A stretch of DNA of 10,452 nucleotides. Source: Lamprocystis purpurea. Its GTDB lineage: Bacteria; Pseudomonadota; Gammaproteobacteria; Chromatiales; Chromatiaceae. The position numbers and the translations under genes were made by a program. The notes below the pieces were generated by a model. That model saw nothing but the letters and a program-made list of their open reading frames with translations. It searched no databases and was not told the origin of the DNA. This document shows positions 1 to 6,103 of this stretch, one piece after another. How positions within the stretch are numbered: the stretch's first letter is position 1; every line of letters begins with the position of its first letter. The stretch spans positions 1 to 10,452 of the forward strand of contig DYRB01000071.1 in NCBI GenBank assembly GCA_020718945.1, in the 5' to 3' direction.

Positions 1-36
1 CGCCAGCAGCGGGCTCGCGTTGGATACGACGATCAT
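1..36 (-). CDS. DUF3368-type PIN-like toxin, N-terminal fragment (runs off the window)
   Basis: Only the first 12 codons are inside the window, reading MIVVSNASPLLA. This opening (hydrophobic strand, then SNxSPL) is typical of DUF3368 proteins, a PIN-like family usually found as the toxin partner of UPF0175 proteins; PIN-fold toxins are generally RNases. The ATG (36-34) overlaps the TGA of the upstream UPF0175 gene (35-33) in an ATGA junction, as expected for a translationally coupled antitoxin-toxin pair. The family call rests on very few residues plus the neighbour; whether the rest of the gene is intact cannot be seen. Confidence 0.6.
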   Translation of the reverse strand, partial: MIVVSNASPLLA

Positions 37-302
37 CGCCCGTCCATCAGCGAAATGAATTTCCGCCAGCTCGCATCCATGTCCTCGGGGCTGGCGTTGA
101 TTGGGCTGAGCCCCTTCCTGCCGAGCAAAGCGAGGAAATCCGGGTAGGACAGCCCCAGAAGCTCTGCCGCCTTACCGAGACTGATGATGCCCTGTTGGCG
201 CTGCTCGATGACGAAATCCTCGAACAAGGCCTGCCGAATGGCCTCTGGGGTGTCGAAGTTGGCCGCGAGGTCTTCGGGAATTTCGACGGTTATGGCGGGC
301 AT
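33..302 (-). CDS. UPF0175 family protein, probable antitoxin
   Basis: An 89-residue protein. Residues 3-12 (AITVEIPEDL) form the usual N-terminal strand of the UPF0175 family. Residues 38-63, around QGIISLGKAAELLGLS, are the conserved helical segment resembling a small helix-turn-helix, in which GKAAELLGLS is the recognisable family signature. The C-terminal tail (about 71-89) is the part expected to contact a toxin. I chose the ATG at 302-300 rather than an upstream in-frame start at 443 because AGGAG (315-311) lies 8 nt upstream of it and the extra 47 residues look like non-coding translation through repeat sequence. The gene overlaps the DUF3368 start by 4 bp. UPF0175/DUF3368 pairs are regarded as type II toxin-antitoxin-like modules, so the likely role is neutralising and repressing the toxin. 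That role is inferred from family and context. Confidence 0.82.
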   Translation of the reverse strand: MPAITVEIPEDLAANFDTPEAIRQALFEDFVIEQRQQGIISLGKAAELLGLSYPDFLALLGRKGLSPINASPEDMDASWRKFISLMDGR

Positions 303-560
303 GGTGGTGGCTCCTGGTCGCAGCGGTTCCGGGGACAGTTTACTTAATTCGCAAGCCCGGGTGGGGCGGAACGCGACAGCGGTTCTGCCATGACGTCGTG
401 ACACCGCCAATTCCGGGGACAGTGCGCAGGATGCGGTGAGCAACGAACCCCATCAATCGTAAACGACGCGGTTCCTATCGTCACCCATGCCGCGGGCCAC
501 GCCCAGTCAAGGGTCTCGATCAGCGCTTCCGCGGTCCGAGCCTTCGGGTCCATACCCTCC
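303..560. other. Gene-free stretch between glnD and the UPF0175 gene
   Basis: I see no convincing gene here. It holds the AGGAG ribosome-binding site of the UPF0175 gene (311-315), two copies of a 13-bp repeat (327-339, 411-423) and two copies of CAGCGGTTC (321-329, 377-385). A minus-strand ATG at 553-551 preceded by GAGGAGG opens a frame of about 69 codons that I do not recognise. Its SD-like run is only about 2 nt from the ATG, and the frame passes through the repeat, so it is at most a gene remnant. No clear Rho-independent terminator for glnD is visible. Confidence 0.5.
327..423. repeat. Two copies of a 13-bp repeat TTCCGGGGACAGT
   Basis: TTCCGGGGACAGT occurs at 327-339 and again at 411-423 in the same orientation, 84 bp apart. 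The first copy continues as TTACTTAATTC. A motif of the form TTCCGGGGACAG..TACTTAATT is, as I recall, a dispersed sequence in many proteobacterial genomes near REP-associated (IS200-like, Y1) transposase genes. No transposase is visible here, so this would be a remnant or a non-autonomous element. The repeat itself is seen directly; its family assignment is inference. Confidence 0.45.
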
Positions 561-3209
561 TCAGCCCGCATGGTCCTCCAACCGCGCATGAATCTCCCGG
601 CGCAGGCAGGCCAGCGCCGTTTCGCAGGTGATGGGGGTGTCCTGGCGGGTGGTGATGAAGAAGACGTCGTCCACCTGGGCCCCGACGGTGGCGATCTTGG
701 CGTTCTGTAGGCGGATGCTGCACGCCTCGAAGACGGCGCCGACCTCCGCCAGCAGCCCGGGGCGGTCGCGGGTGGTCAGGCGCATCTGGGTGCGGTGGTT
801 GCGCTCGTCGGAGGCGAAGGCTACCCGGGTCTCCACCGGGAAGTGGTGGTGGCGCCGGGGCAGGCGCCGCAGCACCGCCGGCCCGGCCCAGGGGCGCTCG
901 CGCAGGGCCTGGGCCAGGGTGGTGCGGATTTCCTCGGGGCGGGTTCCCTGATCGTCCACCGGTTTGCCGTCCTGCTCCAAGACCTGGAAGCTGTTGAGCG
1001 CCATGCCGTCGTCGGTGGTCATGATGCGCGCATCCATGATGTTGAGCGCCAACTGGTCGATCAGGGCCGTGGTGATGCGGAACAGGCCGTCGTGGTCGTG
1101 GGTGTAGAGGAAGATCTCGGTGCCGCCCCGGGCGGTGACCGGGCGGACTTCCACCAGGGGCAGGTCCTCAGGCGTGGCGGCAAGGACCTTGCGGGTCTGC
1201 CAGGCGATCTCGTCGGGGGAGTTGTGCAGGAAGAAGTCCAGGCTGAAGGTGATCCACAGGTCCTTGCAGGCCTGGGGTCCGACCCCGTAGCGGGCCATCA
1301 GGCGCAGGGCCTCTTGCTGCTTGAGCTCGATCAGTTCGTCCTGGGCCTGGGGGTTGTCCAGGCCGCGCAGCAGGGCGCGCCGGGTGGCGTGGTAGAGGTC
1401 GCGCAGCAGGGCGTCCATCCAGGTATTCCAGCGGGCCGGATTGGTGGCGCGGGCGTCGGCGACGGTGAGCAGATAGAGATAATCGAGCCGGGTGATGTCG
1501 CCCACCTGGGCGGCGAAGGTCTGGATGGTCTCCGGGTCGCCGATGTCCTTGCGCTGGGCGGTCATGGACAGGTTCAGATGTTGCTCCACCAGCCAGGCGA
1601 CCAGGCGGCTGTCGAACTCGCTCAGGTTGTGCAGTTGGCAAAAGTCCCAGGCGTCCCGCGCCCCGAGCCGGGAGTGGTCGCCGCCGCGGCCCTTGGCCAC
1701 GTCGTGGAACAGCCCGGCGAGATACAGCAGTTCGAGCTTGGGGATGCGCTGGGCCACGGCGGTGCACAGGGGCAGCTCGCCGGCGAACCGCGGCACGGTG
1801 AAGCGGCGCAGATTGCGCAGCAGCATCAGGGTGTGCTCGTCCACGGTGTAGACGTGGAACAGGTCGTACTGCATGCGCCCGACGATGTTGGCGAAGGCCG
1901 GGATGTAGGCGGCCAGGACCCCGTACTGGTTCATGCGCCGCAGGGCATGGGTCACCCCCATCGGCTGGCGCAGGATCTCCATGAACAGGCTGCGCGCCTG
2001 GATGCTGTTGCGGAAGCCCTCGTCGATCAGGTGGCGGTGCTCGCGGATCAGGCGGATGGTGCTGGCGCGCACCCCCAGCAGGTCGGGGTGGGTCGCGAGC
2101 AACAGGAAGACCTCCAGCAGGGCCATGGGGGTGCGCCTGAAGGTGTCCGGGCTGGTCACTTCGATGTAGCCGCTGCGCACCTGGAAGCGGCGGTTCAGCG
2201 GGGTCGGCGGTCCCAGGGCGTCGCCCAGCAGTATGGCCTCGTGGAAGAGTTGCAGGAGCATTTCGTTCAGGCGGTTGAGCTCGACCACGGCGCGGTAGTA
2301 CTGCTGCATGAACTGCTCGACGGCGAGGTTGTTGTCGCCGTCGCAGAAGCCGAACTGATTGGCCAGGGTGCGCTGGTAGTCGAACAGCAATCGGTCCTCG
2401 TGGCGCCCGGCCAGCCGGTGCAGGGCGAAGCGGATGCGCCACAGCAGCATCTGGCCGTCGATCAGGGCGGCGTGCTCGGCCTCGGTGAGGAAGCCGTGGT
2501 CCACCAGGTCGTGCAGGGTCCGGGCGTCGAAGTGGCGCTTGGCCACCCAGCCGATCATCTGGATGTCGCGCAGCCCCCCGGGGTTCTCCTTGATGTTGGG
2601 CTCCAGGTTGTAGGCGGTGTCGCCGAACTTGGACCGGCGCGCCCGCTGCTCTCGGGTCTTGGCGGAGAAGAAGGCCCCGCTGGGCCACAGGCGATCCCCT
2701 GCCGTAGCCGCCTGCAGGGCCGTGAGCATTTCCGCCGGGCCGGCCAGGAGGCGCGTCTCCAGCAGGTTGGTCATGACGGTGACGTCGTCGCGGGCCGCCT
2801 CGACGCACTGGTCAATGGTGCGCACGCTGGCCCCGACCTCCAGGCCGATGTCCCACAGGAAACGGATCAGGTCGCTCAGGGGCTCGCTCAGGGGCTTCAC
2901 GGCTTCGGGGGCGACCAGGATGAGGATGTCTACGTCCGAGGCCGGGTGCAGTTCGCCGCGCCCATAGCCGCCGACGGCGATCAGGGTCGCTGAGGGTCCT
3001 TCGGGGACATGGTGGGCCCAGGCGGTGCGCAGCGCCGCATCCAGGGTGGTACTGCGGGCATGGACCAGGTCGGCGATGGCCTCGCCGCGGTCGAAGCGCT
3101 CGTAGAGGGCGGCGCGGGCGTCGCGCAACCCCTGGCGGAGGGTCTTGAGCAGGTCGCCGGTGTCGGTGTGGGCGGCGGGTGCGGGCTCGGCCGGCGCCGG
3201 GGCGCTCAT
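561..3209 (-). CDS. glnD: Bifunctional PII uridylyltransferase / uridylyl-removing enzyme
   Basis: An 882-residue cytosolic nitrogen sensor that uridylylates PII (GlnB/GlnK) when glutamine is low and removes UMP when glutamine is high, thereby steering glutamine synthetase adenylylation and NtrBC. Domains in order: a Pro/Ala-rich N-terminus (1-18); the nucleotidyltransferase domain with GGYGRGELHPASDVD at 80-94, carrying the two metal-binding aspartates D92 and D94; a helical linker; an HD phosphohydrolase domain (about 455-580) with HD at 502-503 inside LAGLFHDVAKGRGGDHS; and two C-terminal ACT domains (about 698-775 and 806-880), the glutamine-sensing part. Length is close to the usual roughly 890 residues. 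The ATG at 3209-3207 overlaps the map stop (3208-3206) as ATGA, which excludes a longer in-frame extension that would run through map. It looks intact, with no missing key residue seen. It is probably co-transcribed with map. Confidence 0.97.
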   Translation of the reverse strand: MSAPAPAEPAPAAHTDTGDLLKTLRQGLRDARAALYERFDRGEAIADLVHARSTTLDAALRTAWAHHVPEGPSATLIAVGGYGRGELHPASDVDILILVAPEAVKPLSEPLSDLIRFLWDIGLEVGASVRTIDQCVEAARDDVTVMTNLLETRLLAGPAEMLTALQAATAGDRLWPSGAFFSAKTREQRARRSKFGDTAYNLEPNIKENPGGLRDIQMIGWVAKRHFDARTLHDLVDHGFLTEAEHAALIDGQMLLWRIRFALHRLAGRHEDRLLFDYQRTLANQFGFCDGDNNLAVEQFMQQYYRAVVELNRLNEMLLQLFHEAILLGDALGPPTPLNRRFQVRSGYIEVTSPDTFRRTPMALLEVFLLLATHPDLLGVRASTIRLIREHRHLIDEGFRNSIQARSLFMEILRQPMGVTHALRRMNQYGVLAAYIPAFANIVGRMQYDLFHVYTVDEHTLMLLRNLRRFTVPRFAGELPLCTAVAQRIPKLELLYLAGLFHDVAKGRGGDHSRLGARDAWDFCQLHNLSEFDSRLVAWLVEQHLNLSMTAQRKDIGDPETIQTFAAQVGDITRLDYLYLLTVADARATNPARWNTWMDALLRDLYHATRRALLRGLDNPQAQDELIELKQQEALRLMARYGVGPQACKDLWITFSLDFFLHNSPDEIAWQTRKVLAATPEDLPLVEVRPVTARGGTEIFLYTHDHDGLFRITTALIDQLALNIMDARIMTTDDGMALNSFQVLEQDGKPVDDQGTRPEEIRTTLAQALRERPWAGPAVLRRLPRRHHHFPVETRVAFASDERNHRTQMRLTTRDRPGLLAEVGAVFEACSIRLQNAKIATVGAQVDDVFFITTRQDTPITCETALACLRREIHARLEDHAG

Positions 3210-3988
3210 GGCAGCCCCAGTTCTGCGCGCTCCTCGGCCCTCAGGGTCAGGATCTCGTGGCCCTCCGGGGTGACCAGGATGGTGTGCTCCCACTGGGCCG
3301 AGAGGCTGCGGTCCTTGGTGACCACGGTCCAGCCGTCCGGCAGGAGCTTGATGAAGCGCTTGCCGGCGTTGACCATGGGCTCGATGGTGAAGCACATGCC
3401 GGGCTCCAGGACCAGGCCCTCGCCGGGCTTGCCGTAGTGCAGGACCTGGGGCTCCTCGTGGAACTCCCGGCCTATGCCGTGGCCGCAGTACTCGCGCACC
3501 ACCGAGCACCCCTGGGACTCCACGAAGCGCTGTATGGCGTGGCCCACATCCCCCAGGGTCGCACCCGGGCGCACCTGGGCTATGCCGAGGCGCAGGGCCT
3601 GCTGGGTGACCTTGACCAGGCGCCGGGCCAGGATGGAGGGCTCGCCGATGCAGAACATCTTGCTCGTGTCGCCGTGATAGCCGTCCTTGATCACGGTGAT
3701 GTCGATGTTGACGATATCGCCGTTCTTCAGGCGCTTGTTGCTCGGGATGCCGTGGCAGACCTGGTGGTTGACCGAGGTGCAGATGGACCTGGGAAAGCCG
3801 CGGTAATTGAGCGGGGCCGGTATGGCCCCCTGCACCCGGACCATGTGGTCGTGGCAGATGGCGTCCAGGTCTTCCGTGGTCATCCCGGCCTGGATATGCC
3901 CGGCGATCATCTCCAGGACCTCGGCGGCGAGCCTTCCGGCGACCCGCATGCGGGCGATTTCCTCAGGGCTCTTGATAGACACGCTCAT
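3206..3988 (-). CDS. map: Methionine aminopeptidase, type I
   Basis: A 260-residue cytosolic metalloprotease that removes the initiator methionine from nascent proteins after deformylation. It is collinear with E. coli MAP from the first residues (MSVSIKSPEEIARMRVAGRL against MAISIKTPEDIEKMRVAGRL). The five metal ligands are present: D96 and D107 (NIDITVIKDGYHGDTSK), H170 (REYCGHGIG), E203 (FTIEPMVNAG) and E234 (AQWEHT). The substrate-site histidine H79 (VCHGIP) is also present. There is no N-terminal zinc-finger extension, so it is type Ia. Start: I prefer ATG 3988-3986 because it matches the family N-terminus exactly, although no good Shine-Dalgarno precedes it. An in-frame GTG at 4009-4007 would add 7 residues (MDATTHT) and has a weak GAG upstream. 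The gene is divergent from rpsB, as in many gammaproteobacteria, and leads into glnD through an ATGA overlap. Confidence 0.97.
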   Translation of the reverse strand: MSVSIKSPEEIARMRVAGRLAAEVLEMIAGHIQAGMTTEDLDAICHDHMVRVQGAIPAPLNYRGFPRSICTSVNHQVCHGIPSNKRLKNGDIVNIDITVIKDGYHGDTSKMFCIGEPSILARRLVKVTQQALRLGIAQVRPGATLGDVGHAIQRFVESQGCSVVREYCGHGIGREFHEEPQVLHYGKPGEGLVLEPGMCFTIEPMVNAGKRFIKLLPDGWTVVTKDRSLSAQWEHTILVTPEGHEILTLRAEERAELGLP

Positions 3989-4042
3989 GGTGTGGGTGGT
4001 GGCGTCCACGGATGGTCTCGTCGCCCTAAAAGGCAGAGGGAA

Positions 4043-4072
4043 TTGCTGGGAAGAAGCCGGCTATGGTATAAG
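4043..4072 (+). promoter_or_regulatory. Predicted rpsB operon promoter (extended -10, sigma70 type)
   Basis: TTGCTG at 4043-4048 is a modest -35, followed after 18 bp by TATAAG at 4067-4072. TGG directly upstream (4064-4066) makes an extended -10. The string TATGGTATAAG (4062-4072) closely resembles the extended -10 core TGTGGTATAAA that I recall for gammaproteobacterial rpsB promoters. The following bases (ACGCGTCG) are a GC-rich discriminator, typical of ribosomal promoters under stringent (ppGpp/DksA) control. Transcription would start near 4078-4080, giving a leader of about 250 nt. Start site and control are inferred. Confidence 0.7.
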
Positions 4073-4137
4073 ACGCGTCGCCTTGGCGCAAACCGGCCCC
4101 CTGCCTTGGGGTCGGGCCGCGCCGGGGCTCGGAAGAG

Positions 4138-4170
4138 AAGCGAAAAACCTGGGTTTTTCGCTTTATTTTT
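4138..4170 (+). terminator. Intrinsic terminator-like hairpin inside the rpsB leader (possible attenuator)
   Basis: AAGCGAAAAACC (4138-4149) pairs perfectly with GGTTTTTCGCTT (4152-4163). This gives a 12-bp stem, effectively 11 bp with a CTGG tetraloop. It is followed at once by TATTTTT (4164-4170). On the plus strand this has the form of a Rho-independent terminator, about 65 nt into the predicted rpsB transcript. On the minus strand the stem is followed by CTCTTCC, so termination of a minus-strand transcript is less likely, and no minus-strand gene ends here. It may attenuate rpsB transcription or end a short leader RNA. Termination activity is inferred. Confidence 0.6.
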
Positions 4171-4250
4171 AGGTGGTTATGCCAGCGCGCCGAGATTGCC
4201 CGGGGCCCTGTGCCGGCCAACCTTATCGACAAGCCACACACGCATCGACA

Positions 4251-4293
4251 CATGGGATCGGGTGCCCGCCCCGCGGGTTTTTCCATGGGATCG
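4251..4293 (+). repeat. Direct repeat CATGGGATCG in the rpsB leader
   Basis: CATGGGATCG occurs at 4251-4260 and 4284-4293, 33 nt apart. The match extends to CATGGGATCGNGTG (13 of 14 bases identical). The second copy is the 5' half of the presumed S2-site sequence just upstream of rpsB. The first lies upstream of the CCCGC/GCGGG hairpin. Confidence 0.75.
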
Positions 4294-4330
4294 CGTGGAG
4301 GTTCAACCCAAGCCATACGGAGAAAGTACT

Positions 4331-5074
4331 GTGAGTGATGTTTCCATGCGCCAGATGTTGGAGGCGGGTGTCCATTTCGGCCATCAGACCCGCTATTGGA
4401 ACCCGAAGATGGGCGCCTTCATCTTCGGCCAGCGCAACAAGATCCATATCATCAACCTGGAGAAGACCCTTCCCCTCTACCAGGATGCGATGAACTTCGC
4501 CGGGTCCCTGGCCGCCAACGGGGGCAAGATCCTCTTCGTCGGGACCAAGCGCGCCGCCCGCGACGCGAGCCGCGACGAGGCCCTGCGTTGCGGCATGCCC
4601 TTCGTCAACTACCGCTGGCTGGGCGGCATGCTGACCAATTTCAAGACCATCCGCCAGTCCATCAAGCGGCTCAAGGAACTCTCCGCCATGTTCGAAGACG
4701 GCTCCATCGAGCGCTTCAACAAGAAGGAGGCCCTGGGCCTGAGCCGTGAGCGCGCCCGTCTGGAGCAGAGCCTGGGCGGGATCAAGGACATGGAAGGGCT
4801 GCCCGACGCCCTGTTCGTAGTCGATACCGGCCACGAGAAGATCGCCGTGTCCGAGGCCAACAAGCTGGGTATCCCGGTCATCGGGGTGGTCGATACCAAC
4901 AACGACCCCAGCAGCATCGACTACGTGATCCCGGGCAACGACGACGCCATCGGCGCCGTGCGCCTGTACATCAAGGGTGTGGCCGATGCCGTCCTGGACG
5001 GCCGCAGCACCGCCGCCAGCGGCGCTGGGCGCGAGGACTTCGTCGAGGCGGGCGGCCGCGGCGCCGAGGCCTGA
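4331..5074 (+). CDS. rpsB: 30S ribosomal protein S2
   Basis: A 247-residue small-subunit protein needed for late 30S assembly and for placing S1, and the autoregulator of this operon. The family signature is clear along the whole length: VSMRQMLEAGVHFGHQTRYW (4-23), INLEKT (41-46), ILFVGTKRAA (67-76), NYRWLGGMLTNFKTIRQSI (93-111), GGIKDMEGLPDALFVVD (149-165) and GIPVIGVVDTNNDP (180-193). It starts with GTG at 4331, chosen because GGAGA (4319-4323) lies 7 nt upstream and the product then matches E. coli S2 (MATVSMRDML against MSDVSMRQML). A much longer in-frame upstream extension exists but runs antisense through map and is not coding. The C-terminal tail after about residue 225 is variable, as is usual. 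It is the first gene of the plus-strand operon, 93 nt before tsf. Confidence 0.98.
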   Translation: MSDVSMRQMLEAGVHFGHQTRYWNPKMGAFIFGQRNKIHIINLEKTLPLYQDAMNFAGSLAANGGKILFVGTKRAARDASRDEALRCGMPFVNYRWLGGMLTNFKTIRQSIKRLKELSAMFEDGSIERFNKKEALGLSRERARLEQSLGGIKDMEGLPDALFVVDTGHEKIAVSEANKLGIPVIGVVDTNNDPSSIDYVIPGNDDAIGAVRLYIKGVADAVLDGRSTAASGAGREDFVEAGGRGAEA

Positions 5075-5092
5075 GCGGTCCCGCTAGGTCTA

Positions 5093-5120
5093 GCCCGGTC
5101 CCCGACCCCGGGGACCGGGC
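5093..5120 (+). other. Strong stem-loop in the rpsB-tsf intergenic region
   Basis: GCCCGGTCCCC (5093-5103) pairs perfectly with GGGGACCGGGC (5110-5120), 11 bp around a GACCCC loop, 19 nt after the rpsB stop. It is followed by CGCATCAACC, with no T-run, so it is not a standard intrinsic terminator. In E. coli the same gap holds a partial terminator, so this stem may set the S2:EF-Ts ratio through RNA processing, 3'-end protection or pausing. The stem is certain; the role is inferred. Confidence 0.6.
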
Positions 5121-5167
5121 CGCATCAACCCCAGATCCAGACAGCAACCAAGACAGGAGCCGTGGTC

Positions 5168-6052
5168 ATGGCCGTAACAGCCGCATTGGTTAAAGAACTG
5201 CGCGAGCGCACCGGCGCCGGCATGATGGAATGTAAGAAGGCGCTGACCGAGAGCGGCGGCGACATCGAGGCCGCCATCGAGGCGATGCGCAAGTCCGGGC
5301 AGGCGAAGGCCGCCAAGAAGGCCGGCCGTATCGCCGCCGAGGGCGTGGTGGTGGTGAAGATCGCCGCCGACGGCAAGCGCGGGGTGGTCCTGGAGGTCAA
5401 CAGCGAGACCGACTTCGTGGCCAAGGACGCGGGTTTCCAGGCCTTCGCCGAGGTCGCCGCCGAGCAGGCCTTGGCCTGCGATGTGGCCGATGTGGCCGCC
5501 CTGGCCGAGCAGCCCATGCCCGGCACCGCCGGCACCGTGGACCAGGCCCGCGAGGCCCTGATCGCCAAGATCGGCGAGAACGTCCAGTTGCGGCGCCTGG
5601 TGCGCTTCGAGCAGGCCGAGGGCGTCCTGTGGTCCTACCGCCACGGGGTGCGCATCGGCGTGGTGGTGGAGCTTGCGGGCGGTAGCGAGCAACTCGGCAA
5701 GGACCTGGCCATGCACATCGCTGCCAGTAACCCCATGTGCGTGGATGCCTCCGGGGTCCCGCCGGAGGCCCTGGAGAAGGAGAAGGGCATCTTCCGCGCC
5801 CAGGCCGCGCAGAGCGGCAAGCCCGAGGCCATAGTCGAGAAGATGATCGACGGGCGGATACGCAAGTATCTGGAAGAGGTCACCCTGGTCGGCCAGCCCT
5901 TCGTCAAGGACCCGGAGCAGACCGTCGAAAAGCTGCTCAAGCAGGCCGGTGCTCAGGTCCTGCGCTTCTCCCGCATCGAGGTCGGCGAGGGCCTGGAGAA
6001 GCGCGACGAGAACTTCGCCGACGAGGTCATGGCCCAGGTGCGCGGGGCCTGA
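5168..6052 (+). CDS. tsf: Translation elongation factor Ts
   Basis: A 294-residue cytosolic nucleotide exchange factor that releases GDP from EF-Tu. The N-terminal UBA-like EF-Tu-binding domain is at 1-55, with VKELRERTGAGMMECKKAL at 8-26. The core follows with the TDFVAKD motif (81-87), whose Asp-Phe pair wedges into the EF-Tu nucleotide site. The two-lobed dimerisation core continues through HGVRIGVVVEL and a C-terminal QSGKPEAIVEKM / GQPFVKDPEQTV region. Its length fits bacterial, non-mitochondrial EF-Ts with the coiled-coil insert (E. coli has 283 residues). The ATG at 5168 is preferred over GTG at 5162 because AGGAG (5155-5159) is 8 nt upstream and the product then begins MAVTAALVKEL, like MAEITASLVKEL. 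It follows rpsB across a 93-nt gap containing a strong hairpin. Confidence 0.98.
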   Translation: MAVTAALVKELRERTGAGMMECKKALTESGGDIEAAIEAMRKSGQAKAAKKAGRIAAEGVVVVKIAADGKRGVVLEVNSETDFVAKDAGFQAFAEVAAEQALACDVADVAALAEQPMPGTAGTVDQAREALIAKIGENVQLRRLVRFEQAEGVLWSYRHGVRIGVVVELAGGSEQLGKDLAMHIAASNPMCVDASGVPPEALEKEKGIFRAQAAQSGKPEAIVEKMIDGRIRKYLEEVTLVGQPFVKDPEQTVEKLLKQAGAQVLRFSRIEVGEGLEKRDENFADEVMAQVRGA

Positions 6053-6103
6053 GGCCCCAAGCGTACAACCGGTTCGGCAACCCGTTCACCCCGAGGGCTC
6101 ATT

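Larger units (their letters stand above)
4079..4330 (+). promoter_or_regulatory. Structured 5' leader of rpsB with S2 (t44-like) autoregulatory element
   Basis: In gammaproteobacteria the map-rpsB intergenic RNA (t44/S2 leader) is bound by ribosomal protein S2, which represses translation of rpsB-tsf. Visible elements, in order, are these. A two-part stem-loop spans 4085-4123: GGCGC pairs with GCGCC, and inside it CCGGCCCC pairs with GGGGTCGG around loop CTGCCTT. A terminator-like hairpin lies at 4138-4170. A small CCCGC/GCGGG hairpin at 4265-4277 is followed by five Ts. A TGGG (4286-4289)/CCCA (4307-4310) element encloses ATCGCGTGGAGGTT; this sits 20 nt before the start codon and resembles what I recall of the conserved E. 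coli S2-site sequence. The true Shine-Dalgarno is GGAGA (4319-4323). The stems are read from sequence; S2 binding is inferred from the family. Confidence 0.6.

Noticed and set aside
344..553. Minus-strand frame starting MDPKARTAEALIETLDW, preceded by GAGGAGG
   Set aside because: It could be a small gene or a remnant. The product is not recognised, the SD spacing is too short (about 2 nt), and the frame continues into the repeat sequence, so I did not call it as a gene.
1168..2808. A 546-codon minus-strand open frame within glnD in another frame
   Set aside because: It is an Arg/Pro/Gly-rich out-of-frame translation of glnD, an effect of high GC at third codon positions.
795..2993. A 732-codon plus-strand open frame antisense to glnD
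   Set aside because: It mirrors glnD with a composition dominated by Gly, Gln, Val, Ala and His, as expected from the complement of a GC-rich gene. It has no recognisable domain, while the glnD frame is complete with all motifs.
3210..3509. Upstream extension of glnD by 100 residues
   Set aside because: It overlaps map in another frame and has Arg/Gly/Pro/His-rich shadow composition. The ATG at 3209 in the ATGA overlap gives the normal GlnD length.
3179..4330. Long in-frame plus-strand extension upstream of rpsB, giving a 631-residue frame
   Set aside because: The extension is antisense to map and runs through the promoter and leader. S2 begins at GTG 4331 with a proper ribosome-binding site and a family-matching N-terminus.
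6053..6103. tsf-pyrH gap checked for a terminator or promoter
   Set aside because: No stem-loop with a T-run and no convincing -35/-10 pair; most simply read-through in one operon.
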